Assembly (NCBI RefSeq): GCF_033170155.1
Contig: NZ_CP137079.1
Coordinates: 3,720,001-3,784,000 of the forward strand
Length of the DNA stretch: 64,000 bases
Direction: 5' to 3'
From: Raineyella sp. W15-4
GTDB lineage: Bacteria; Actinomycetota; Actinomycetes; Propionibacteriales; Propionibacteriaceae
The position numbers and the translations under genes are program-made. Of the stretch, positions 50,814 to 60,204 are shown in pieces (position 1 is the first letter of the stretch; each line of letters opens with the position of its first letter). The notes beneath the pieces are model-generated. The model was given only the letters and a program-made list of their open reading frames with translations. It ran no database searches and had not been told where the DNA came from.

Positions 50814-51959
50814 CTACTTCTTTGAGGTCTTAGCAAACTCCTCTAGTATCCTCTTGGCGATAGCTGACCAAGAATTTTCGCAAGTGAACTGAGCATATGC
50901 TGGCGATTCTAAATCAATTCCATTTCTTGGAAATGAATCAAGCGCAGTAGAAAATTCTTCAGCTGTACGAGCAAATAAGATAAATTCCGATTCTTTATAC
51001 CCGTCTACAGGGACCGTAACCACCGGAGTCCCTGCCAAGACCGACTCAACAATCTTGATGGGGCGCGATGCACGGATGAACTCGTTCTGCTTATACGGAA
51101 CGATCACAGCGCGGAAGCTGCGATACCAGTCCCACACCTCATCCTTCCGAACCATCCCAGCATAACGAACATTCGAGTTCTCCTGAATGATTCGCTCCAC
51201 GTACACCCGCATGTTATCCTCAATGTTTCCAACAAAGGTAAACTGGAGATCCGGTCTCAAGGAGATCAGATTCTCCAAGAGCTGTTTGTCGATCCAGTCC
51301 CGGATGTTTCCGACCAGACCAACACTATCTGGGTCGCGCTCTGATAAGGAGCTCTCGCTTTGAGGAGCGGTTCCTCCATTGCCGACAACCACGATCTTCT
51401 CCCGATAGGCGGGTCGTGCCGTCGAAAGCGCGCTACTCGTGACAAATATCCGATCAGCGTATTCACATCCAGAACGATCGTTAGCGCTTCGCCCCTCATG
51501 CCTACTATCATCTGCGGCAGTCCTAGTCACCTCGTCCACAATGTAGTAGAATAGTTTGGCTCTTGGGAACATGCTATTGATCAAGCGCGCCCAATTCCCA
51601 TCATAGAAAAGGGCGCGGATTTCGCGACTTTCAATATCTGGAACAACACCAACCAACAACTTCTTCAGGACTTCCATGTTGGCTCGATTCACAACTTGGC
51701 CCGCCAATTCCGTGCGCAAGAAAAACAGAGGACGGACCAAAAAACAGTCCCCAACTTTCTGTACCCTGTTTTCAAACGCTTCCCTGATACGGTAGAAGCG
51801 GCGCTTGAAGACCGAAACCACGAAGTCTGCCGCAATATTGACGACCACAGTGATATCACCGATATCACTCGGGTTCGAGGCAAGACTCTGCCACAGACCC
51901 TGATGGTTAGCAACGGAATACTCCTGAGAAACAAAGATCAGGTTTAGCGTTTTAACCAT
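50814..51959 (-). CDS. Glycosyltransferase (GT-B, family uncertain)
   Basis: A 381-aa protein. The C-terminal half has DSVGLVGNIRDWIDKQLLENLI, FTFVGNIEDN, YAGMVRKDEVWDWYRSFRAVIVPYKQNEF and KIVESVLAGTPVVTVPVDGY, a GT1/GT4-like nucleotide-sugar-binding fold. The N-terminal half is less conserved. No signal peptide. It overlaps the Wzy gene upstream by eight bases. Donor and acceptor sugars are unknown. Confidence 0.75.
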   Translation of the reverse strand: MVKTLNLIFVSQEYSVANHQGLWQSLASNPSDIGDITVVVNIAADFVVSVFKRRFYRIREAFENRVQKVGDCFLVRPLFFLRTELAGQVVNRANMEVLKKLLVGVVPDIESREIRALFYDGNWARLINSMFPRAKLFYYIVDEVTRTAADDSRHEGRSANDRSGCEYADRIFVTSSALSTARPAYREKIVVVGNGGTAPQSESSLSERDPDSVGLVGNIRDWIDKQLLENLISLRPDLQFTFVGNIEDNMRVYVERIIQENSNVRYAGMVRKDEVWDWYRSFRAVIVPYKQNEFIRASRPIKIVESVLAGTPVVTVPVDGYKESEFILFARTAEEFSTALDSFPRNGIDLESPAYAQFTCENSWSAIAKRILEEFAKTSKK

Positions 51960-53259
51960 TTCTCTCCCTAGTCAAGCTCAGTCCGACAAAATACCAAGCT
52001 ACCATTTGGGTTGTGCCAGGCCCAAACGGCTGAGCATATTCAAAAAGACTCGTCGTATATGAAATAACGAGAAGGTATGCCCAAGGCGGCACCTCTAGTA
52101 TCCGCGTGACACTCCAGACTCGCAGCAGTCGATAGCCAAAGAAGAAGTAAAATGCAAAGTATACAAGACTCAACAGAATCCCGTACTTCAAAAGTTGGTA
52201 TAAAATAAAGTTATGGGGATCAAAAATACCCGATGAGTTTAATAACTCACCAGACAATAGGTGACTTCGCAGAAATATCAAGGTCTCGTAATATACGTCA
52301 ATCCGGTTTGCGCTGATAGAATTGGGATCAGCCGTATCATAATTAGCGAATAAAGCATCGAAAAAGATGCCGCCCAATTGTCGTGAAAATATAATCGCAG
52401 CAGTAAGGAGGGCGAAAAAGAAAATACGAGTGACTGCGCGGACACGCCTACCCAAGACAACCTTCACAGAAATAACAGTGGCGAGAACGATCAGTCCGAT
52501 GATAGTGCTCCGGTTTCGCAACTCGAAGAGGGGAATTAGAACGCCCACCAGGAGAGCACCCGCTAAAAGCGGGCTCAAAGTTGAGCTCGGGGTACGGTCT
52601 AGGGATTGGACTATCTCATAAAAAAGCAGAGCTGCCGCGGCGCCCAGGACCGCGCCGAGCTGGTTCTTCTGTACAAAGAAGTATTGCCCAGCATAAGCGA
52701 TATTCTCACCAAAGGTAGCTACTACGTACCAGCCAGAAAAAGCCGCTGCTGCACCGTAAGCGTAGGAAATAATTCCCGTACGATGCTCATCTACCGTCGA
52801 ATTAAATCCTAGGATCAACATGAGCAACGGCAAGAGAAGGACATCTCGGCCTACAAGAGTGGTACCGAGGATGATACTCAGAAGTGCTCTCAGCGCCTGC
52901 GATCCAATAATTGCAATTACCATCAACAGGATGGTTCGATTATTGATTCGAAGTTGTCCTGAGAAAAAAGCGTGGACAAGAAGCACAGCTACGATTACAT
53001 ACAACCCAACCTGTAGAACGGCGTACTTCCCCGGGTCGTGCGAGAGCGCCTGCATGAGGGCCGAGTAGACAAGAGCCAGCTGTAAGAGAGCGTTGGTAAG
53101 AAGCGAACCCTTCGGGTCCGACGGATCACCTCGATGAGCTTTCCTCCGCACCATGGATCCAGACTTTCCGTACCGGCTCTCAAATCCCTCGCGCCTTCGA
53201 CGGACACGGCGAACTGCGGAGGTCGTCCAAGCACTCTCGAAGTCGAAGTCGCTAGGCAT
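51952..53259 (-). CDS. Wzy-like polysaccharide polymerase
   Basis: A 435-aa membrane protein with a basic cytosolic N-terminus (~45 residues) and about ten helices. A large loop after residue ~300 contains YYETLIFLRSHLLSGELLNSSGIFDPHNFILYQLLKYG, which fits the O-antigen polymerase/ligase loop (H-N pattern). It likely joins repeat units at the outer face. It overlaps its neighbours on both sides by eight bases. Confidence 0.75.
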   Translation of the reverse strand: MPSDFDFESAWTTSAVRRVRRRREGFESRYGKSGSMVRRKAHRGDPSDPKGSLLTNALLQLALVYSALMQALSHDPGKYAVLQVGLYVIVAVLLVHAFFSGQLRINNRTILLMVIAIIGSQALRALLSIILGTTLVGRDVLLLPLLMLILGFNSTVDEHRTGIISYAYGAAAAFSGWYVVATFGENIAYAGQYFFVQKNQLGAVLGAAAALLFYEIVQSLDRTPSSTLSPLLAGALLVGVLIPLFELRNRSTIIGLIVLATVISVKVVLGRRVRAVTRIFFFALLTAAIIFSRQLGGIFFDALFANYDTADPNSISANRIDVYYETLIFLRSHLLSGELLNSSGIFDPHNFILYQLLKYGILLSLVYFAFYFFFGYRLLRVWSVTRILEVPPWAYLLVISYTTSLFEYAQPFGPGTTQMVAWYFVGLSLTRERNG

Positions 53260-54364
53260 TAGCCCTCAGCCGCTCGCGCAAAACGTGCTCGTGACGCCTC
53301 GCCATTCTTTCGATCGTATATTCTCTACTTACTTCCAGCGCACGCGTCCGCATTCTTAAGCAGAGCTCACTGTCTCCTAACAGGCGTCCAATCGCCTCTG
53401 ATAGCTTGTCAACATTCCCAGCTGGGACAATCAATCCACAGGAGTTCGGGGCAACCATCTCAAGCCCGGAAATGCAGCGGTCGGTTGTCACGACTGGTAA
53501 GGAATTTGCCAACGCCTCACTCACCACGAGACCCCAAACATCCTCTCGTGTAGGCAAGACAAATAAGTCCGCAGCCGTGAAATACGTGCGGAGTTCAGAC
53601 TCCTGCTTGAAACCAACAAAGTAAATGTTCGAAATTTGGAGAGATTCCACTAATTTCAGATACTCCAACGTCGGCTCACCGCCAACAATACATAGAGCAA
53701 CACCATCGCGCTGCAGCGCGAATGCCTTGAGTAGTACGTCGAACCCTTTCCTTGGAATAAATTGCCCAATCGACAACACCAACTGGGGCTGGGTGATTCC
53801 CAACGCTTCTCTCGCCGCACGACGTTGAGTTTCAGACGGTGGTTCGGAGAGAATTTGTTTCTCTCGAATAGAAGTGAAAGGGTATCGGATTAATTGCGTC
53901 GACTTCGCCCCGTAAGCCAAGAAGTACTTGTCATTCTCTTCTGATGTACTGAAGTAGCCATCGGCTCCCCGAATGACCTGCTTCTTTAACCAAGTCTTAA
54001 TCCTCCCACCGCTACGGAATCCCCCATCGCTTTCTAAATAATAAAGAACTCCAACGGACCGCAAGTAGGCGATCGCAAGAGCTCCTGTAGGGGATGAAAA
54101 GTTAGTGATGACTACTGCATCGTAGTTCTGCTTCCGGAGATAACTAAGCACTTCAAAACTCACCGCCGAGTCAGCCGAGTATGAGAGCCCATGCAAGACG
54201 GTGCCTTGGAAGTTCTCGAAGTTGAAATCTGCCCAAGACTCATCGCGATTGGACGCGCGAGCTTTCTCGAAGAGCACGGTTAGCCTACAGGTCTTCCCCA
54301 GCTCGTTGAAGAAGTCCACACGGTAGGGCGAAGGGATGTTCGTCAGCCAAAGGATTCTCATCAT
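53252..54364 (-). CDS. Glycosyltransferase family 4
   Basis: A 370-aa GT-B enzyme. MRILWLTNIPSPYRVDFFNELG is the N-terminal start. The second domain shows LVLSIGQFIPRKGFDVLLKAFAL, YFVGFKQESELRTYFTAADLFVLPTREDVWGLVVSEALANSLPVVTTD with the E-x7-E donor site. It adds a sugar to the growing lipid-linked unit. It overlaps the next GT by four bases. Confidence 0.88.
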   Translation of the reverse strand: MMRILWLTNIPSPYRVDFFNELGKTCRLTVLFEKARASNRDESWADFNFENFQGTVLHGLSYSADSAVSFEVLSYLRKQNYDAVVITNFSSPTGALAIAYLRSVGVLYYLESDGGFRSGGRIKTWLKKQVIRGADGYFSTSEENDKYFLAYGAKSTQLIRYPFTSIREKQILSEPPSETQRRAAREALGITQPQLVLSIGQFIPRKGFDVLLKAFALQRDGVALCIVGGEPTLEYLKLVESLQISNIYFVGFKQESELRTYFTAADLFVLPTREDVWGLVVSEALANSLPVVTTDRCISGLEMVAPNSCGLIVPAGNVDKLSEAIGRLLGDSELCLRMRTRALEVSREYTIERMARRHEHVLRERLRANA

Positions 54365-55428
54365 ACCTGCCCTGCCCCACGGCCAAAATACTCAATGGTC
54401 TCGACTACCCTCGCCCAGGCTCCTGTTCGGGGAACCTCAGGGCAATCCCATCTTCTAACAATATTCCCATTGATGATGTTGCTCATCAGCACAGCCAGCT
54501 CCGACGGCGACTTCGGGTCAAAAAAATACGCGTTCGAGTATCCGTCCAGCACTTCCCGCGCATAGGGAAGATCTGCGGCTAATACGAGGACGCCTAAGGC
54601 TCTCGCCTCTGCGAGCGGAACCCCGTATGTCTCGACGAGGGATGGGAAGACAAGCGTGGAGCGAGAGAGCATCTCCAGTACCTGTTCTCGGGGGACGCGC
54701 CCAATCGCCACTACGTTGGGATCGAGCGATGGTGAGTCCACGGTCATCGTGACACTGAAATCGACCGTTCCCCGCTGTCTCAGGAGGCGACAGGCCATAT
54801 AGATGCAGTCGTTGTTCTTATAGCTGTAAGCCGCTGTCGGATAAAAAAAAGCGCCTGCGTCCGGAGCGCCCTCGAATGCGTAAGCGCTGAGGTCCTCGAG
54901 GTCTGGGAGAATAGCCTCCACCCGGTCTTCGGAGAGGCCGACCTGGTCGACGACGGCATCTCGCATCCACTCAGTCTGCACGATGACGCGGGTCGCGTGC
55001 CGGACCGAGCGTTTGATGATCGCCCCGATCACATGCTGGTAAATCGCCAGAAATCGTTCGTCGCCCCGCCAAAGCGAAAAATTCACGGCGCGCTGGAACG
55101 GTAAGGACTGGTGCACATATACGATTTGAGGACATCTCGCCCCGTAGGTAAACGTGTTCTGCAGGGAGAGAACCACATCCGGCTTAAGTGAAGCCAACAA
55201 ATACCGTCCTGAGACCAGATCGAAGAATAGGCGCCTCAGCCAACTGTTCTTCACCGCAGGTAGCATGATCGTACGAACGTGCGCAGACTCATCCAGAAGG
55301 TCGCTTCCTAGCAAGAAGACCCAGTCGTTCTCCTCGTCGTGGTCGCGCACGTAGCCATGAAAGCTCCGCAACACGGACAGTGCGCCGCCGCCCCCACTGG
55401 CGGCGATATCGTTGACCACGATCCTCAT
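54361..55428 (-). CDS. Glycosyltransferase family 4
   Basis: A 355-aa GT-B enzyme. MRIVVNDIAASGGGGALSVLRSF is a clear start (ATG 55428, ATGA overlap with wecB). GAFFYPTAAYSYKNNDCIYMACRLL, VVAIGRVPREQVLEMLSRSTLVFPSLVETYGVPLAEARALGVLVLAADLPYAREVL gives the donor-binding part. Sugar specificity is unknown. Confidence 0.85.
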   Translation of the reverse strand: MRIVVNDIAASGGGGALSVLRSFHGYVRDHDEENDWVFLLGSDLLDESAHVRTIMLPAVKNSWLRRLFFDLVSGRYLLASLKPDVVLSLQNTFTYGARCPQIVYVHQSLPFQRAVNFSLWRGDERFLAIYQHVIGAIIKRSVRHATRVIVQTEWMRDAVVDQVGLSEDRVEAILPDLEDLSAYAFEGAPDAGAFFYPTAAYSYKNNDCIYMACRLLRQRGTVDFSVTMTVDSPSLDPNVVAIGRVPREQVLEMLSRSTLVFPSLVETYGVPLAEARALGVLVLAADLPYAREVLDGYSNAYFFDPKSPSELAVLMSNIINGNIVRRWDCPEVPRTGAWARVVETIEYFGRGAGQV

Positions 55429-56567
55429 GCGGTATCCCCTGCGAGCTGTCGAGACTGCAGGCCCGACCATGCCGCGTGACGTCGCCAAGTCGACAGGATG
55501 AAGCTCACGGCTCGCTCCGAAGTGTTGACTGGTCTGTAGTCCTGCGGAAGCGCAGGCCCCCGCCCGATCGTTGCCCCCGCCATCTTCAACCTGACAGCCT
55601 CCAACACGTTGGCGGGCTCGAGGCCTGTCATAACAATGGCCCCGGTGTCTAGAGCCTCCGGTCGCTCGATCGAATCGCGAAGAGTGACCGCCGGGAACCC
55701 TAAAAGGGACGACTCCTCGGCGATGGTGCCGGAGTCCGACAGGACGCAGCGCGCCTTAAGTTGCAGGTGGTTGAAGTCGTGGAAACCCAAAGGCTTGTGG
55801 AACGTGACCCCTCCAACGCTCCGACCGGATTCCTCCAGGCGTTTCCTGGTTCGCGGGTGGGTCGATACCAGTACCGGTAGCTTAAACTCCTCGACCACGG
55901 TCTCGAGGCAATCCAGCAGCGCTGACAGGCGGATCGGGTTGTCGACATTCTCCTCCCTGTGGGCACTTACCAAGAAGTAACCACCCTCCTCTAGGCCTAG
56001 ACGCTCGAGCACATCCGACGTGTCAATCGCCTTGCGCTGCGCAGACAGCACCTCATTCATCGGCGATCCTGTCAGCAGGATGCGGCGCGGCTGGATCCCC
56101 TCGGCGAGGAGGTTCCGCCGAGCGTGCTCGGTGTAAACGAGGTTAAAGTCGGCGACATGGTCGATCAGGCGCCGGTTAGTCTCCTCCGGCACGTTTTCGT
56201 CGAAGCAGCGGTTACCGGCCTCCATGTGGTAAACAGGGACGCGCATCCGTTTGGCCATCAGAGCCGCGACACAACTGTTCGTGTCACCAAGCACTAGAAA
56301 GGCGTCCGGTTTCTCAGCCAACAGCACCTGCTCGGTTTTGATCAGCACTTCTCCAAGGACCCGTCCGAGACTGGATGTGTCCACCTCAAGGAAGTGGTCG
56401 GGCTTGCGGAGTCCCAGCTCCTCAAAAAATATCTCGTTGAGCTCGTAGTCGTAGTTCTGACCCGTGTGTACGAGCACGTGGTCAACCGTGACGTCCAAGC
56501 GCTTGATGACCTCGGACAGCCGGATGATTTCTGGACGGGTGCCGACTACCGTCATCACTTTGGTCAT
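55425..56567 (-). CDS. UDP-GlcNAc 2-epimerase family protein (CapG/FnlC-like)
   Basis: A 380-aa WecB-fold protein: VMTVVGTRPEIIRLSEVIKRL, HTGQNYDYELNEIFFEELG, VLGDTNSCVAALMAKRMRVPVYHMEAGNRCFDENVPEETNR, and VLSDSGTIAEESSLLGFPAVTLRDSIERPEALD. The neighbouring CapE and CapF homologues indicate the CapG/FnlC branch, which epimerises at C2 to yield UDP-N-acetyl-L-fucosamine, rather than ManNAc synthesis. ATG 56567 has AGGTGG upstream. Confidence 0.9.
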   Translation of the reverse strand: MTKVMTVVGTRPEIIRLSEVIKRLDVTVDHVLVHTGQNYDYELNEIFFEELGLRKPDHFLEVDTSSLGRVLGEVLIKTEQVLLAEKPDAFLVLGDTNSCVAALMAKRMRVPVYHMEAGNRCFDENVPEETNRRLIDHVADFNLVYTEHARRNLLAEGIQPRRILLTGSPMNEVLSAQRKAIDTSDVLERLGLEEGGYFLVSAHREENVDNPIRLSALLDCLETVVEEFKLPVLVSTHPRTRKRLEESGRSVGGVTFHKPLGFHDFNHLQLKARCVLSDSGTIAEESSLLGFPAVTLRDSIERPEALDTGAIVMTGLEPANVLEAVRLKMAGATIGRGPALPQDYRPVNTSERAVSFILSTWRRHAAWSGLQSRQLAGDTA

Positions 56568-56684
56568 CAAACCACCTCTAGGTGAGTTCTGGAATGCTCG
56601 GATTTGAACATTTCTTTCGCACAGAGCATACAGGGCAATCGACTATCGCCAAGGAAACAATAAGGAACCTCTCGTGCCCCCTCA

Positions 56685-57737
56685 TCAGGCGACGATCCGT
56701 TCGATCACGGCTGCAACCTCAGGGATCGTTAGCAGCAGATCCTTCGTCTGCTCGACCGAGAGCCGATTAGTGTTCTCCGACGTGTAGTCATTCACACCGG
56801 CCGTTCGCGTCTCGCCATCCTCGAAGTACAGCTCGTACTGCAGTGATCTGGAATCCAGAGGGACCCGGAAATACCCACCCTGATCTTCAGCCTTCACCAT
56901 CTCAGCGCGGCTCACCAGCGTCTCGTGAAGTTTCTCTCCGTGACGAGCGCCAATCACGCGGATCTCTGGGTCGTCGTTACCGAACAGGGACGCGACCGCA
57001 CGTGCCAGCGTTTCGACGGTGCTAGCGGGAGCCTTACGGACGAACAAGTCCCCTGGCGCAGCATGAAAAAAGGCGTGGTAGACGAGATCGACCGACTGTT
57101 CAAGCGACATTAGGAAACGGGTCATCAGCGGTTCGGTCAGCGTTAGAGGCTTCCCAGTCTGCAACTGCTGGATGAAGAGCGGAATCACCGAGCCGCGCGA
57201 GTACATGACGTTTCCGTAGCGGGTTAGCGCGACGGTGGTCGTGGACTTCGGGTTGTTCCGCGCGAAGGCCTGGGCGGTCTTCTCCATCAGCGCCTTGGTC
57301 ATACCCATCGCATTAACGGGGTAGACAGCCTTGTCCGTACTGAGGAGGACCACCGAACGGACCCCCGCACTTGCTGCGGCTTCAATCACGTTGTAGCTTC
57401 CCCGCACGTTGGTCTTGACGGCCTGCTCAGGGAAGAACTCACACGATGGCACCTGTTTGAGCGCGGCAGCATGGAAGACAAAGTCAGCTCCCCTCACGGC
57501 CCTTTTCACGCTGTCAGCGTCTCGGACGTCACCGATGAAGTAGTGGACCCGCACGTCGTCGATGCGACGACGCATGGCGTCCTGCTTTGCCTCGTCACGA
57601 CTGAAGATGTTGATGCCGCCGACTCCCTTACGGAGCAAATCCATGGCCATGGTGGAGCCGAAAGACCCGGTGCCGCCGGTGATGGTTACAACGGAATCAC
57701 TGATGCTGATGGGGTTAGACAAGATCTTCTCGCTCAT
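56685..57737 (-). CDS. UDP-GlcNAc 4,6-dehydratase/5-epimerase (CapE/FnlA-like)
   Basis: A 350-aa short-chain dehydrogenase. TITGGTGSFGSTMAMDLL is the NAD loop. HAAALKQVPSCEFFPEQAVKTNV, LSTDKAVYPVNAMGMTKALMEK (active-site M-x-x-x-K form) and RYGNVMYSRGSVIPLF are typical of CapE/FlaA1. It starts the UDP-L-FucNAc pathway from UDP-GlcNAc. I choose ATG 57737, where family similarity begins; an in-frame start at 57794 is possible. Confidence 0.9.
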   Translation of the reverse strand: MSEKILSNPISISDSVVTITGGTGSFGSTMAMDLLRKGVGGINIFSRDEAKQDAMRRRIDDVRVHYFIGDVRDADSVKRAVRGADFVFHAAALKQVPSCEFFPEQAVKTNVRGSYNVIEAAASAGVRSVVLLSTDKAVYPVNAMGMTKALMEKTAQAFARNNPKSTTTVALTRYGNVMYSRGSVIPLFIQQLQTGKPLTLTEPLMTRFLMSLEQSVDLVYHAFFHAAPGDLFVRKAPASTVETLARAVASLFGNDDPEIRVIGARHGEKLHETLVSRAEMVKAEDQGGYFRVPLDSRSLQYELYFEDGETRTAGVNDYTSENTNRLSVEQTKDLLLTIPEVAAVIERIVA

Positions 57738-57843
57738 CTGGGTTGGGGTTCCTCGAAAAGCAGAGCGCTCTGCGTGGGGAGCACGAAAGGCCAAGAAAGC
57801 CGAGCACGATCATAACTGATCATAAATGCAACGGCCGTGAAAT

Positions 57844-58941
57844 TTACACCACGTCCCGGAAAGTGTCGGGATCGTTGGGGTCGAAGAGCTCATTGATCCA
57901 GAAAAGGGTCGTCAGGGTATCCGAGCCGATATTGGTTATGTTATGCGACCACATTGTGGGCATGTCCACAACGCACGGCTCATCACCAGAAACGTCAAAA
58001 CTCACAACTCGGTCATTGAATGTTCGACGCAAACTGATCCGCGCATGACCGGACAGGACGACGAATCGTTCGATCTTGCGCAGGTGATAGTGATTTCCTC
58101 GGGTCACTCCTGGCACAGTTGTGGAGAATGATGTCTGGCCTCCCCCATCCACAACTCGAATCGTCTCGAAGAATGATCCACGCTGATCTTCGTGCTTAAC
58201 AAGCGAGATGGGTGAACGTTCGGGAAAAAGAGCCGCCCGATAGCTGTTAAACAAGGCAATCTCGAAAGGCGAGCGCAATGCCGGAATATCCCCCTTCGAG
58301 TAGAGGTCGTCGAAATAGAGCAGCTTCTCGTAAACGCCTTGAACGGTCACCTGCGTGCCCATGATCGGAAGCGCCAATGACTCGGCTTCCGACACAGTAC
58401 GCTCCAGCGTTAGTCCGTCTATGAGTTTCTGTGCAGCCTCTTGTGCATGCAAAAGAGCGATCGGGCGATCAACAATATTAGGCACCTTGCCGTCTACGAC
58501 AGCCTTGATGAAGGTCGCGACGAAGGTATTATAGTTGGGACGCGCATGCTCCCCGAAAAGATTCGGGAAGCGCAAATTGACAAACGTTGCTCTCTTTTCT
58601 GCTGCCACCTCAGCCAAAATTTCAGCGGAACGTGCCTTATCGCTTCCATAGGGCGTCCCATTCCCTGCATGGATCGTGTTTGAGTAAACGATCCTTTTGC
58701 ACGATTCGGAGCTTCGCATCGCCTCGGCAACCTGAGTCGCGAGATCGGTATTTCCCGTGGGCTCCCCATGCGCATTCACCCCGGCAACGTGGATTACCGC
58801 ATCCACATCACGCGCCAATTTCGGTAGCTGGCTCCAGATCCCCCTCGTTACCGGAATGACCTCGTGACAACCTTGCGCACTGAGACGCGTGCGCGTGTGC
58901 CATCCCAAGAAACCATCTGCGCCTGTCAGCAAGATTTTCAT
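57844..58941 (-). CDS. CapF-like bifunctional reductase/cupin
   Basis: A 365-aa two-domain protein. The N-terminal ~245 residues are an SDR reductase (MKILLTGADGFLGWHTRTRL; YGSDKARSAEILAEV). The C-terminal ~115 residues are a cupin with metal-binding GNHYHLRKIERFVVLSGHARI and WSHNITNIG. This matches CapF/FnlB, which performs C3-epimerisation and C4-reduction in UDP-L-FucNAc synthesis. It lies next to CapE- and CapG-like genes in pathway context. Confidence 0.92.
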   Translation of the reverse strand: MKILLTGADGFLGWHTRTRLSAQGCHEVIPVTRGIWSQLPKLARDVDAVIHVAGVNAHGEPTGNTDLATQVAEAMRSSESCKRIVYSNTIHAGNGTPYGSDKARSAEILAEVAAEKRATFVNLRFPNLFGEHARPNYNTFVATFIKAVVDGKVPNIVDRPIALLHAQEAAQKLIDGLTLERTVSEAESLALPIMGTQVTVQGVYEKLLYFDDLYSKGDIPALRSPFEIALFNSYRAALFPERSPISLVKHEDQRGSFFETIRVVDGGGQTSFSTTVPGVTRGNHYHLRKIERFVVLSGHARISLRRTFNDRVVSFDVSGDEPCVVDMPTMWSHNITNIGSDTLTTLFWINELFDPNDPDTFRDVV

Positions 58942-58954
58942 ACCGTCTCACCTA

Positions 58955-59578
58955 TCATTGTTTGAGTCCTTCGGAAAGCCAAGCGCTATGGACGGGGAAG
59001 ATGACAGCCACAAACGTCGCTAAAATGGTTCGGATGTCTCCCCAGAAAGACTGGGTACGAATGTACTCGATGTATGCCTGAGCCTTCAGGGGCAGCAACT
59101 CTTCAACGTACGTCAGCTCCGGATCGGGCGATTGAGCCAGAATATCGGCCTCACTGCGTAGACCTACCGTGACGGGATCAGTAATCCCTGGTCGGACGGA
59201 GAGGATAATCGGACGCAAGTCGTCCGGCCAGAGACTGACGTAGTGGGGCACCTCGGGACGTGGACCCACGAGGCTCATGGCGCCATGGAGCACGTCGATG
59301 AGCTGGGGCAGCTCGTCGAGCTTGGTTCTCCTCAGGAACATGCCGACACGTGTGATGCGCGAATCCGTCGCCGTCGACACCGCTGGGCCTGCCGCACCGA
59401 CCCGCATGGTGCGAAACTTGTGGATCAAGAAGGGGCGACCATACAAGCCCACGCGCGTCTGTCGGAAGAAGACTGGGCCCGGCGAATCCAGCCGAATCAT
59501 CAGAGCGATCAACAGAAATATGGGCATGAGCAGGAACAGCCCTACGGCTGAGACAGCGAAATCGCGCGCGCGGCTCAT
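58955..59578 (-). CDS. Initiating sugar-phosphate transferase (PglC/WcaJ-like)
   Basis: A 207-aa monotopic membrane enzyme. A single N-terminal hydrophobic helix is followed by SPGPVFFRQTRVG, FLIHKFRTM, LRRTKLDELPQLIDVLHGAMSLVGPRPE and VRPGITDPVTVG. Small size without the extra N-terminal domains fits PglC. It transfers a phospho-sugar from UDP to undecaprenyl phosphate to start the repeat unit. It overlaps the acetyltransferase gene by four bases. Confidence 0.92.
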   Translation of the reverse strand: MSRARDFAVSAVGLFLLMPIFLLIALMIRLDSPGPVFFRQTRVGLYGRPFLIHKFRTMRVGAAGPAVSTATDSRITRVGMFLRRTKLDELPQLIDVLHGAMSLVGPRPEVPHYVSLWPDDLRPIILSVRPGITDPVTVGLRSEADILAQSPDPELTYVEELLPLKAQAYIEYIRTQSFWGDIRTILATFVAVIFPVHSAWLSEGLKQ

Positions 59579-60204
59579 GATTGCTCATCCACTTCGCGAA
59601 GGTCGTACTCATACCGATTCATTGGGCGGTCGCCGTGCGCGACGAAGCAGTCACTCAGCACCCACCGTTCGCGGAGGTACCAGGAGTTCACCGACTCGTT
59701 GCCCACAGCATCGGTTGTGAGAAAAGCCCGTTCCGCTCCCATTTCCCGGGCCCTACGGGTCCAGCCTCGGATCAAGTGTGAACCGATGCCCTGACCAGAG
59801 AGAGTCGGGTCGACGCAGATGGAGCTCAACAGCGCGCCTTGTCGTCCGGTCGGAGCATCTCCCCGGTAGGTAAGTGCTTTCAGGAGTCGGGGGGCGGCCA
59901 TGGGGTGTTTTAGTGTGGCACGGGCGCTGGCGCCGACAAAGCCCAAGAAGCGGCGTCGTAGGAGCCTGCCGAAGAAATCTGTAGGGTCTGTGGTGCCGAC
60001 CGCAGCGCCCTGCGGACGTCCCGCGTTGTCCCTCGAGATCGCGACAACGGCTGTCGGGTCAGTCACGTAGCCCCGGTAGAACTGCTCAAGAAACGGTTCA
60101 CCCAGCTTCGACAGGAAGAAGCCCGGGAAGGCTGCCCGATGGAGTCTGGCCAGCGGCGCCGCATCGCGTCTGCTGATCGTGTGTTCGATGGTCGAATCAA
60201 CCAC
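59575..60204 (-). CDS. GNAT acetyltransferase in the polysaccharide operon
   Basis: A 209-aa GNAT. SSICVDPTLSGQGIGSHLIRGWTRRAREMGAERAFLTTDAVGNESVNSWYLRERW contains the acetyl-CoA loop (G-x-G-I-G) and the C-terminal strands. Its place between a PglC-like transferase and a GT, close to the PglE-like and PglF-like genes, suggests it acetylates a UDP-4-amino-sugar. The usual PglD is a hexapeptide-repeat protein, so this would be a non-homologous replacement, as WecD is in another pathway. That role is inference. Confidence 0.72.
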   Translation of the reverse strand: MVDSTIEHTISRRDAAPLARLHRAAFPGFFLSKLGEPFLEQFYRGYVTDPTAVVAISRDNAGRPQGAAVGTTDPTDFFGRLLRRRFLGFVGASARATLKHPMAAPRLLKALTYRGDAPTGRQGALLSSICVDPTLSGQGIGSHLIRGWTRRAREMGAERAFLTTDAVGNESVNSWYLRERWVLSDCFVAHGDRPMNRYEYDLREVDEQS

